The notes under the pieces: model-generated
Told to the model about the DNA's origin: nothing
The model's input: the letters and a program-made list of their open reading frames with translations, nothing else
Databases searched by the model: none
Position numbers and translations under genes: made by a program
In this document: positions 18,345 to 26,145 of the stretch, piece after piece
Position numbering within the stretch: position 1 is the first letter of the stretch
How the letters are laid out: each line of letters starts with the position of its first letter
Assembly (NCBI RefSeq): GCF_900890425.1
Contig: NZ_CAAHFG010000001.1
Span: 3,968,001-4,032,000, forward strand
Length of the DNA: 64,000 bases
Origin: Pontiella desulfatans
Lineage (GTDB): Bacteria; Verrucomicrobiota; Kiritimatiellia; Kiritimatiellales; Pontiellaceae
Direction of reading: 5' to 3'

Positions 18345-19352
18345 TCAGAACCGGTGCCCCACCATCAGGTAGAAACCGACGTCGGGGGTGGCATCCGTGG
18401 AAAGCTGCTCCGAGATGCCCAGATCCATTAGCACATCGCCCGGCAAATGCACCGTGCCGCCCGCGAGCAGCTGCAGGGAATGGCCCAGCTGCAGGAGCTC
18501 GGTATCGTACATGGCCGAATGCAGATCAACCTGCAGCTTCATGTCGAGCCACGTCAGGGCCCGCCACCCGAGCGATGCCCCGCCATAGCCGGCAAAATTG
18601 CGCTGCTTGTCGCCCAGAACCTCCGAGTCGCCCATATAGAGCAGGCCCAGATTGGCGGAAACCACGGTGTTGATGGACTGGAGCAAATCGTAATCCGTGT
18701 AGGCGAGCCCGGCGGAAACATCCGTACCGCCGCTTCCGAGCAGGTCGGAGGAATTGCCAGTGGGCAGTTTCAGCACAGAGCGTGCGGCGAGATGGCGCCG
18801 GGCCCCGATCGATCCGGGTAAAAGCGAGACGGCGGCCGTCAACCGGATATCGCCCAGCCCACTATGCGTATCGGTCATCTCAAAGAGCGTATCGCCGTTT
18901 TCACCGATTTGATAGTGGATCTGGTTTTTCTCGAATTCCATCTGGCGGTCGTTCGAATAGCCGAACAGTTGATGGAACTTGCGAATGGTGGAATCGAGGT
19001 ATCCGCCGCTGTGCACGATATAGGGAAGATCGATGCCCAGTTCAAGGCGTTCGGAAACCCCATAGCGCAACTTCAGGCAATATTGCGCGGTTTCCCCGTC
19101 CCAGATAAAGGTTTCCCCGTTATCGGCCTCTTCAGAAAATGCGTTGTTCGATACGTAGTACAAAAAAGCGGCATCGAGCTTCCCCTTGGGGGTTATGGTG
19201 CCGGCTTCGGATTTCGGCAGCCCGTAGATCTGGACAAACGGGTTTTGGTTGGCCACATAAACCGGATCGGTTCGCTCGACGGCCAGGGCAGCACCCGCAC
19301 CGATGAGCGACGCCACGGCCCAGGTTTCCAGGAATTTAATTTTCAACTTCAC
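18345..19352 (-). CDS. DUF3187-family outer-membrane protein
   Basis: About 335 residues. The signal peptide ends A-G-A-A-L-A before VERTDPVY. The mature protein is rich in alternating amphipathic beta strands and ends in G-F-Y-L-M-V-G-H-R-F, whose terminal aromatic residue is typical of outer-membrane barrels. The region around I-D-L-P-Y-I-V-H-S-G-G-Y-L-D and F-H-Q-L-F-G-Y-S-N-D-R matches DUF3187. The role is unknown. Start chosen at GTG 19352, directly before a good signal peptide, with GGAAAGG ~10 bases upstream; the frame extends further without a better site. Divergent from the DUF3943 gene. Confidence 0.75.
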   Translation of the reverse strand: MKLKIKFLETWAVASLIGAGAALAVERTDPVYVANQNPFVQIYGLPKSEAGTITPKGKLDAAFLYYVSNNAFSEEADNGETFIWDGETAQYCLKLRYGVSERLELGIDLPYIVHSGGYLDSTIRKFHQLFGYSNDRQMEFEKNQIHYQIGENGDTLFEMTDTHSGLGDIRLTAAVSLLPGSIGARRHLAARSVLKLPTGNSSDLLGSGGTDVSAGLAYTDYDLLQSINTVVSANLGLLYMGDSEVLGDKQRNFAGYGGASLGWRALTWLDMKLQVDLHSAMYDTELLQLGHSLQLLAGGTVHLPGDVLMDLGISEQLSTDATPDVGFYLMVGHRF

Positions 19353-19521
19353 GATTAGGTGCACCTTTCCAAAAGCAACATGACCCCGATGCAATTCAAT
19401 AGGGTGACACTAGGCATCCACCAGGGGGAAGTCCAGCGGTGGATGCTTTTCTTTTTACGGCATTGCAGGCGCCATCCGAAAACAGTAGTTTTTGTGGTTT
19501 TTAAGAAAAGGATGATTTGCT

Positions 19522-20883
19522 GTGCTTGGATTACGATTGAAAAGGTTTAACTGGCTCCCCATGGGAATTGCCGTGCTGGCGATCCTTTCGACTGCGCGAG
19601 GACAAACCAACGCCCCCTCGGCCGCGCCCGTGCGCTTTGCTCCGGCCAGTTCATACTACATTCCCCTGGCCGTGGATCCGGCGGTGTTCGACTCGCCCTA
19701 CAACATTTCCCTTTTCAAGCCACAGTCCGGAGAGGACTCAGCTCGTCTATGGTCGCAAACCAAGTCGCTCTATGTCTACGGCGTCGGCGTCGTCTTGGTC
19801 CTGGCCGCCATGCCCTCCGACATCACTGGCTGGGAGACCGAGGATAACATTTTCGAGAAGTGGATAACCAATGTGAAGGAAGGGCCGCGCTGGGACCGCG
19901 ATGATTGGTATTTCAACTATATTGGCCATACCTATTGCGGGGGCGTGTTCTACCAGGTGGCACGCAAGTCCGGATACCGCCAATGGGATTCCTTTCTCTA
20001 CGCCACACTACTATCCACCTTCTACTGGGAGTACGGCGTCGAGGCCTTTGCCGAGGTGCCTTCGATCCAGGACTTGGTGGTTACCCCGGTTCTTGGATGG
20101 GTCTATGGAGAGTGGGCCTACCAAACCGAAATGGGCATTCGCGGCAACAACAACGAAGTACTGGGGTCGCGGATCCTGGGCGGGGCCTCCCTCTTCCTGC
20201 TCGATCCGATCGATTCCCTGGGCAATGGCGTCAACCGCCTGGTAGGTCGCAAATGGATCAAGTCCGGGTATGGATACTTCACCTACCTGCCGGTGGATAA
20301 CCAGGGCACCACCGATCACCAAGTCTATCTGCACATGAAGTTCCCCATCGGCGCATCCGGCCCATCCGAACCCGATCGAACCAAGCTCATCCAGGCGGCC
20401 ACCTACGATCCGGTCGACACGGGGATCGTCGGCTTCTCCGTCGGCTCCTCCTACCAGATCATGGACAGCGACTGGAACATGGAGGACGGCTGGTGCACGA
20501 AGGCCACCCTGGGGCTCTATTTCACGCCCCGCAGCTCGCTTCGGCTGGCCTACACCTGGGGAAGCCTGGAAGAGAAAGGAACCATACGCAGCAGGACGCA
20601 TGAAAAATACAGCCTCGACGGACAGTACTATTTAAACCCGAAGGGAAAGGTGCGCCCCTATGTCACCGCCGGTTTCGGCGAGCAGCTTTGGGAGGAAGAC
20701 ACCGCTCAAAAAACCTTCCAGCTCAACGGTGGCCTCGGACTGCACTGGCGGGTGCATCGCAAAATTTCCCTGAATGCCGACTGGATCGGCTTCGTGAGCA
20801 TGAAGGATGAAACCGTCGACCAAAGCGTAAGCGCCGGACTCACCTACCGCTTCGGGCAGGGCGAGCACTCCAACTGGTATTAG
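19522..20883 (+). CDS. DUF3943-family protein with C-terminal beta-barrel
   Basis: 453 residues. An N-terminal signal peptide (about 1-27, ending S-T-A-R-G) is followed by a DUF3943 region at ~115-250, visible as W-Y-F-N-Y-I-G-H-T-Y-C-G-G and Y-W-E-Y-G-V-E-A-F-A-E-V-P-S-I-Q-D-L. The last ~180 residues contain alternating beta strands and end T-Y-R-F then a short tail, like an OmpA-type outer-membrane domain. GTG start at 19522 with AAAAGGA ~8 bases upstream. The stop overlaps the stop of the convergent phosphatidyltransferase gene by 3 bases. Function unknown; probably a lipid- or envelope-associated outer-membrane protein. Confidence 0.75.
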   Translation: MLGLRLKRFNWLPMGIAVLAILSTARGQTNAPSAAPVRFAPASSYYIPLAVDPAVFDSPYNISLFKPQSGEDSARLWSQTKSLYVYGVGVVLVLAAMPSDITGWETEDNIFEKWITNVKEGPRWDRDDWYFNYIGHTYCGGVFYQVARKSGYRQWDSFLYATLLSTFYWEYGVEAFAEVPSIQDLVVTPVLGWVYGEWAYQTEMGIRGNNNEVLGSRILGGASLFLLDPIDSLGNGVNRLVGRKWIKSGYGYFTYLPVDNQGTTDHQVYLHMKFPIGASGPSEPDRTKLIQAATYDPVDTGIVGFSVGSSYQIMDSDWNMEDGWCTKATLGLYFTPRSSLRLAYTWGSLEEKGTIRSRTHEKYSLDGQYYLNPKGKVRPYVTAGFGEQLWEEDTAQKTFQLNGGLGLHWRVHRKISLNADWIGFVSMKDETVDQSVSAGLTYRFGQGEHSNWY

Positions 20884-21539
20884 TCCTTCCCCTTGTTTTC
20901 CATATCGATTTTCCAAAGCATCTTCTGGGTTTGGTAGACCGTCACAAACAAGGCGAACGTTGCACCGGCCAGCACCATCGGAAGCACGCGCGCAATTTCG
21001 AAGCTCCCGGCAAAGGCAATGATCAGCGTGTTGGCGATGATGAAGATCAACCGCACCTCCGTTGGCCCCACGCCCATGTAGGCAATCTTGAACGCGCCGG
21101 TCGCCGCGAACGACAGGAACGAATTCACCATGAAGGCGCCGAACAACGCGAGGATGTAGAACAGCAGATACTTGTTGTGGTCCTCCACCATCAACCCATA
21201 GCCGATCAGGATCGAGCACAGGAAAAGATAGTCCAGGAAATGATCCATGTAGTAGCCCCACTTGATCAACCCCGTGTTGCGCCGCCGCCCCACCTCGCCG
21301 TCGAGCAGGTCGGTGATGTATTGCCCGAAGATCGCAAACGAAACCACCCAGAGAAAATGGATCGAATGGCGCGCCAGGAAACTGAAGAGAATAATGAGCG
21401 CGCACCACAGCAAGGTCGTCATCGTCAGGTGGTAGGTCTCGATGCATTTCGGCACCTTGGGCACCAGCCAGTTCTTTAATTTATTCTCGGCATGGGCCAG
21501 CAGCCAGGTGCCCTCTTTCTTATCTCCATGAAACGCCAT
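20880..21539 (-). CDS. CDP-alcohol phosphatidyltransferase family membrane protein
   Basis: 219 residues with about six hydrophobic segments. The family motif D-x2-D-G-x2-A-R-x8-G-x3-D-x3-D appears as D-L-L-D-G-E-V-G-R-R ... G-Y-Y-M-D-H-F-L-D (about residues 76-101), with Gly replacing the usual Ala. All four metal-binding aspartates are kept, so catalysis is plausible. Such enzymes transfer the phosphoalcohol from a CDP-alcohol to an acceptor in membrane lipid synthesis. Which alcohol is used cannot be told from sequence. Confidence 0.8.
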   Translation of the reverse strand: MAFHGDKKEGTWLLAHAENKLKNWLVPKVPKCIETYHLTMTTLLWCALIILFSFLARHSIHFLWVVSFAIFGQYITDLLDGEVGRRRNTGLIKWGYYMDHFLDYLFLCSILIGYGLMVEDHNKYLLFYILALFGAFMVNSFLSFAATGAFKIAYMGVGPTEVRLIFIIANTLIIAFAGSFEIARVLPMVLAGATFALFVTVYQTQKMLWKIDMENKGKD

Positions 21540-21736
21540 ATCAACTCCCCGGGTTCGCGCGAAGCTTCCAGCTTCGGCCGCTTAGCCATGTGAAACGCAA
21601 GCACAAACATAAATCAACCGGCACTCCGTTTAATACAATTTTATTAAAGGAAGTGTTTACAAGCAGACAACAAGTGGATACTTGTACCCGCAACACGTTG
21701 AAAAAACGTGGGAAGATGAAACCAGGAGATAAAAAA

Positions 21737-22066
21737 ATGGCTGCAAAGAAAACAGCAAAAAAAGCACCGGCCAAGAAAGCCGCTGCGAAGAAAGCACCCG
21801 CGAAAAAAGTCGAAGCGAAAAAAGCACCGGCCAAAAAAGCCGTAGCGAAAAAAGCGCCGGCTAAAAAAGCTGCTGCGAAAAAAGCCCCGGCCAAGAAAAA
21901 AGCCGCGGCAACGAAAGCCAACAAGGTGAAGTACACTGCCGAGCAGGTTTATTCCATGATCGAGCAAGCTGCCTACTTTGCCGCCGAGAACGACGGGTTC
22001 GCCAAAGATCCCGCCGAATACTGGGCTGACGCAGAGGCGTCGATCTACGCCATGGTCAAAGGTTAA
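21737..22066 (+). CDS. Histone H1-like Lys/Ala/Pro-rich protein with DUF2934 domain
   Basis: 109 residues. Residues 1-60 are built from repeats of the type A-A-K-K-A-P-A-K-K, as in bacterial histone H1-like nucleoid proteins. Residues ~65-109 form a DUF2934 domain (I-E-Q-A-A-Y-F-A-A-E-N-D-G-F ... P-A-E-Y-W-A-D-A-E). The basic tail would bind DNA or RNA non-specifically; DUF2934 has no known function. The ATG at 21737 has AGGAGA 7-8 bases upstream; the open frame begins at 21590, but that part has no family features. A strong terminator follows, so the gene is its own unit. Confidence 0.85.
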   Translation: MAAKKTAKKAPAKKAAAKKAPAKKVEAKKAPAKKAVAKKAPAKKAAAKKAPAKKKAAATKANKVKYTAEQVYSMIEQAAYFAAENDGFAKDPAEYWADAEASIYAMVKG

Positions 22067-22086
22067 CCCCGATGGCTACGACGTGA

Positions 22087-22116
22087 GAAAGGCAGTCCCC
22101 CGGGGCTGCCTTTTTT
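22087..22116 (+). terminator. Rho-independent terminator after the histone-like gene
   Basis: GGCAG-CCCCGGGG-type stem: GGCAGTCCCC/CGGGGCTGCC (22091-22110) with a near-zero loop, preceded by AGAAA and followed by six Ts. It lies between the convergent histone-like gene and miaB and may serve both. Confidence 0.85.
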
Positions 22117-22133
22117 CATTTCCGTTTTCAGGA

Positions 22134-23474
22134 TTAACGCACTTGCCGAATGCGCCCGGTCAGCGACAACTCCGCAACCGATGTGATCTCCACATCGCAA
22201 ATGGTGCCCACCCGATCTTCCGAGCCATCGAGAACACGCACCGGGAGCTTGCCTTCGGTACGACCGGTCAACGCGCCGTCAACCCGACGGTCCCGACCGT
22301 CGATCAACACGCGATAAACCTTGCCGACCATCGCTTCGTTATGCGCCAGCGAAGTCCGCTTCAGCACGTCGCTCAACCGGGCCAACCGTTCGCTTTTCAC
22401 CTGGGGGGAAATATCATCCTCCCATCGGGCCGAACGCGCGCCGACCCGCGGTGAATATTTCGCAATGTAGGCCATGTTGAATTTCACCCGTTCCATCAAC
22501 GCGGCACTGTTTTCCAACTGCTCATCGGTCTCGCCACTGAAGCCGACAATGATGTCGGTGAAGATGGTGGCCGTCGGCAGCAGCTCGCGGATGTCGTCGA
22601 CGATCTTGAGATAGTCTTCAATGCTGTGGTTGCGGTTCATGCGCCGCAGCAGTTTTTCATCGCCGCTCTGCACCGGCAGATGGATCTGCTTCGCAAGGCA
22701 ATCATAGTCGGCAATCGCTTCGATCACATCGCGGGTCATGTCGCGTGGGTGCGGCGAGGTGAAGTAGAGCCAGAAATCCTTGCCGCTCCGCTGGCCCAGC
22801 TCCCCCACCTTGCGCAGCAGTTCGGCAAACGAGATCTCCTCGCCTTTTTTGTCCAGGCCGTAGGAGTTCACATTCTGCCCCAGCAAGGTGATGGCCTTCA
22901 CATCGCGCTCCACCAGCTTCTTGACCTCGGCGAGAATGTCGTCGCTGGCGCGCGACACCTCGCGCCCACGGGTATAGGGGACGGCGCAATAGGAACAAAA
23001 CTTATCGCACCCGTTCTGGATCGGAACAAAGGCTTCGAATTCGGAACTGTAGGTCGGGTCGACCTGCCAAAAGTCGGTGCGCTCGTCCTCCCGGTGCAGA
23101 TCGTTCAGCGGATGCATGGCGGAGAATTCGGTGGCCACGCCGCATTGATGAAGCATGTCGGGCAGCTCCGGCAGCTCGTTCATGCGGAAGACGAGATCGA
23201 ACAGCTTCAGGAACTTTTTTTCATCCGCCGGGAGAATGCACCCCGAAACAAACGTGACCAAGGGCTTCTTGTTCTTCCATTGGTTCCATTTCTGGATCTT
23301 GCTGTAGACCTTGTCGATCGCCTTCTGCCGAACCGAGCAGGCAACCACTCCGATCAGGGTGGCCTCCTCTTCAACCGAGGTCATTTCATAGCCCATGCCC
23401 TCGATGACGCTCCGGATCCGCTCCGAATCCGACTGGTTCATCTGGCAACCCAATGTAACGACGCAACACTTCAT
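22134..23474 (-). CDS. miaB: tRNA-2-methylthio-N6-dimethylallyladenosine synthase (MiaB)
   Basis: 446 residues, methylthiotransferase family. The N-terminal UPF0004 domain has cluster cysteines Cys10 (L-G-C-Q-M-N), Cys46 (A-C-S-V-R) and Cys79 (S-G-C-I-L-P). The radical SAM motif is C-D-K-F-C-S-Y-C (Cys156, 160, 163). A TRAM domain occupies the last ~60 residues (V-L-I-D-G-R-D-R-R-V-D-G ...). MiaB adds the methylthio group to i6A37 of tRNAs reading UNN codons. The MtaB and RimO paralogues are possible alternatives, but C-Q-M-N and C-S-V-R favour MiaB. A palindromic repeat separates it from the flavoprotein gene upstream. Confidence 0.9.
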   Translation of the reverse strand: MKCCVVTLGCQMNQSDSERIRSVIEGMGYEMTSVEEEATLIGVVACSVRQKAIDKVYSKIQKWNQWKNKKPLVTFVSGCILPADEKKFLKLFDLVFRMNELPELPDMLHQCGVATEFSAMHPLNDLHREDERTDFWQVDPTYSSEFEAFVPIQNGCDKFCSYCAVPYTRGREVSRASDDILAEVKKLVERDVKAITLLGQNVNSYGLDKKGEEISFAELLRKVGELGQRSGKDFWLYFTSPHPRDMTRDVIEAIADYDCLAKQIHLPVQSGDEKLLRRMNRNHSIEDYLKIVDDIRELLPTATIFTDIIVGFSGETDEQLENSAALMERVKFNMAYIAKYSPRVGARSARWEDDISPQVKSERLARLSDVLKRTSLAHNEAMVGKVYRVLIDGRDRRVDGALTGRTEGKLPVRVLDGSEDRVGTICDVEITSVAELSLTGRIRQVR

Positions 23475-23492
23475 GATATAAATCTCAGGTTA

Positions 23493-23564
23493 GCCACAAA
23501 GAGGCACAAGAAGCACGAAGACCAGCAGATCGGATTCTTTGTGTTTCTTGTGCCTTTTCGTGGC
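23493..23564. repeat. Imperfect inverted repeat between miaB and the flavoprotein gene
   Basis: 28-base arms 23493-23520 and 23537-23564 pair at 24 of 28 positions. The arms read GCCACAAAGAGGCACAAG..., a text that recalls dispersed 'CACAAAG/CTTTGTG' extragenic elements. It ends two bases before the flavoprotein stop codon (23567). It could act as a weak transcription barrier, but there is no U-tract. Confidence 0.75.
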
Positions 23565-23566
23565 AA

Positions 23567-24226
23567 TCAAAAATACACTTCCGTATGGATCTGCGCGGTC
23601 GTCAGCCCTTTTTCCTGGAGCAGGTCGAAGGCTTCGTAGATCATATCGCAGTTGCCGCACAGAAAGGCGTTGGTGTCGGCGGGAACCTCCAAGGTCTTCA
23701 GGTATTCCGTGACCCGCCCCTGGAAATCGCCCCCCTCGTCCCGCGAAACACAATGGAAATATCGATCGCCGTAGAACTCCGCCTCATAGGCCTCATCCCG
23801 CTTGGCCGTGCCATGGATCAGTCGATAGTCCAGTTCGGCATAGGATTCCGCAAAACTGTGGTAGGGGGAAATGCCGGTGCCCGTCGCAATGAACAGCAGC
23901 GGTTTGCCCCGCAGATCGTCAATCAGCTTAAAATGGCCATAGGGTCCGCCCACGCTCACCGCATCGCCCACCTGCAAATCGCAGAGTTGTTTCGAAACCA
24001 AACCATCCTCGACGCGCCGAACCAGCACCTCCAAATGCGCTGCATTCGAACCCGAGTAGACCGAATAGTCGCGGATCTCCTCGTCGCCATCGATGCCGGC
24101 ACGGATATACTGCCCCGGCTCAAACTCCAACCCGTTGCGCTCAAACCGCAAGACGGAGGTCGATTCCGTCAGGTTTCGGATTTCCAACACTTTGCAGACG
24201 GTTCGTTTTTTCTTCTTTAACAACAT
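23567..24226 (-). CDS. Ferredoxin-NAD(P)+ reductase-like flavoprotein
   Basis: 219 residues. The FAD-binding beta-barrel (about 8-100) has the R-D-Y-S-V-Y-S-G motif that binds FAD, and a phosphate-binding stretch V-G-G-P-Y-G-H-F. The NAD(P) domain has G-T-G-I-S-P-Y and ends C-G-N-C-D-M-I-Y-E-A ... H-T-E-V-Y-F. It has no iron-sulfur domain, so it resembles stand-alone ferredoxin/flavodoxin-NADP+ reductases. In this anaerobe-like context it may shuttle electrons between ferredoxin and NAD(P)H, but the partner is not known. GAGGAAG lies just before ATG 24226. Confidence 0.8.
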   Translation of the reverse strand: MLLKKKKRTVCKVLEIRNLTESTSVLRFERNGLEFEPGQYIRAGIDGDEEIRDYSVYSGSNAAHLEVLVRRVEDGLVSKQLCDLQVGDAVSVGGPYGHFKLIDDLRGKPLLFIATGTGISPYHSFAESYAELDYRLIHGTAKRDEAYEAEFYGDRYFHCVSRDEGGDFQGRVTEYLKTLEVPADTNAFLCGNCDMIYEAFDLLQEKGLTTAQIHTEVYF

Positions 24227-24325
24227 GATCTTCCTCGCACTCCAAACAGACCTTTTTGGTGCTGTTTGACAAAGTGGGCGTTTATAGGTTCCAGCCTGCG
24301 GAAAGTCAAACCGAACACGAGCGAT

Positions 24326-26145
24326 TTAGTCGCTCGGACCCAATCGGCACTCGATTTTCATGGCCCCCGAAACACCGGGAACGGCATTTGTGGAAACGTT
24401 GATCCTTCCGCCTTCCACGCTCGGCAACGGTGCATTGGAGCCGGTTGAGAGATCCATCAGCACCGGTGTGTACGTGCGCCCCGACACGGACGGCGTCCAT
24501 TCGATGATCCACTTTCCGTTTTCAACCACGCTGTTGGTGATTTGCAGGAACGACCGCCCATTGGTCGGAACCGAGCCCGCCACAAACTCCTGCCAAGTGG
24601 AAAATTGGTCGCCGTCGGCATCGTTCGTCACAATGGAGGAGAATCCATTAGTCCATCCATGACTGGCCAACCAATGCTCGGGCACGGCCACCGGCGCATT
24701 CGTCACGAGGTTTTCGGCAAAGGTTGCATGGATTTCCATGTTCTGGTCGATCCGTTCCAGCAGCAATGTTTCCACGGCGCCGGTTGAAACGCCGTTCACC
24801 GTCACGTCGGCAATGTGATACCACTGCGCAGGGGTAATGGCAAAATGGAACGTGTTTGATCCCGGCGAGGCATAGTGCAGTCCCGACGGGCTAATGGATC
24901 CATGGGCTCCGGCGGTGGCCATCACGAGCCATTGCGGACCGGCATCCGTCAGCTCAACCTCGATGCGCAGCATACCCATCGACTGCGAAGCCGGAACAAT
25001 GATGGAGTTGGCCGGCCCCACCACCGAGCCAACTTGCTCGGAGAACGGTTGCCCGAGGGCGGGAGCGCGCATGACGCGGTAGCGGCGGTCTTCGATGGAG
25101 GGTGTCCAACTGATCAGCAGGCTACCATCCTGGTTCAGGATCTGCGTGATACGGAAGAACGACGCGGCGTTGGTCGGCGAAGAGCCAGCCACATATTCCT
25201 GCCAGACCGCGAAGCCGTCGCCATCAAAATCGTTCGTCACCACGGCATCGAGATTATTCGTCCATCCGAAGCGGGCCAGATAGCGTTCCGGCACGGCCAC
25301 CGGAGCACTCACCACCAGGTTCAGCGCAAACTCGGCCTGGATGCCCACGTTGGCCGTCACGTTCGAAAGCGTCAACGATTCCACCGCGCCCACCGAAACG
25401 CCGTTGGTTTTGACGTCCGCCACGTGATACCACTCATCGGGTGTGATGCTGAAGTGGAACGTGTTCGAGCCCGGCGTCGCATACTGCAAACCCGCAGGCG
25501 AAATGCTGCCGTTTGCCCCAGCGAACGCAATCACCGTCCACTGCGGCGGTGCTTCGGAAAGGCCGACTTCAACACGATACATTGCCACATCGTCCATTGT
25601 CGAAGCCGTCAACGTATCCGCCGGGCCGTCCAATGTCGCGACCTCCGCATAAGTGCCTCCCGGTTCAGGCGCCCTCATCAACTTGTAACGGCGTCCCGCA
25701 ACCGAAGGCGCCCACTTGACCAGTACATTCGTACCGGTGGTGTCGATCTCGATGATGCGGAACAGGGATGCCTTGTCGGTCGGCGACGTGCCGGCAACAT
25801 ATTCTTGCCATGCGGCGAAGCCGTCGCCGTCGAAATCGTTGGTGTTGGCGAATTCAAAGTTGTTCGTCCAGCCATATCCAGCCAGCCAAGCCTCGGGTAC
25901 CGGCACCGGTGCATTGGTCACCATGTTTTGCGCGAAGGTGGCGTGGATCAATCCATTTTCAACGACATTGATGAAGGTGTGCGAAAGCACGGGCCCCAGC
26001 GACAGGCCATTGGCAAAGACCTCGTCCACATGCCAATAGTCGTCCGGCACCACCGCGAAGGTTTGGTTTTCGCCCTCGTAGACCGTAACGCTGCCTTCCG
26101 GCTCAAGATGGCCGCCCTCGCCCGAGGTCGCCGTCAGCGTATGGC
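24326..26145 (-). repeat. Three tandem ~200-residue protein modules at the C-terminus of the giant protein
   Basis: Units at about 26145-25546, 25545-24939 and 24938-24326. Each has a beta-rich part like divergent InlB B-repeats (G-x-N/H-G-S-I-S-P-x-G-L-x-Y) and then V-P-E-x-W/Y-L-A-x-x-G-W-T-N, a D-x-D-G-D-x-F-x-x-W-Q-E-Y/F-V-A-G Ca2+-loop-like stretch, and a W-x-P-S-x-x-x-R-x-Y closing strand. Units 2 and 3 are closest to each other (for example P-G-S-N-T-F-H-F and H-I/V-A-D-V shared). The last copy is the C-terminus itself, a position where PVC secreted proteins often carry this module. Confidence 0.8.

Noticed and set aside
21740-21910. Short periodic repeats that look like a small CRISPR or satellite array
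   Set aside because: The period is that of codons for A-A-K-K-A-P-A-K-K in a good gene; no constant repeat/unique spacer structure.
24320-24336. GAGCGA...TCGCTC hairpin over the stop codon of the giant gene as a terminator
   Set aside because: Only six base pairs and no U-tract follows on the minus strand, so it cannot be supported as a terminator.
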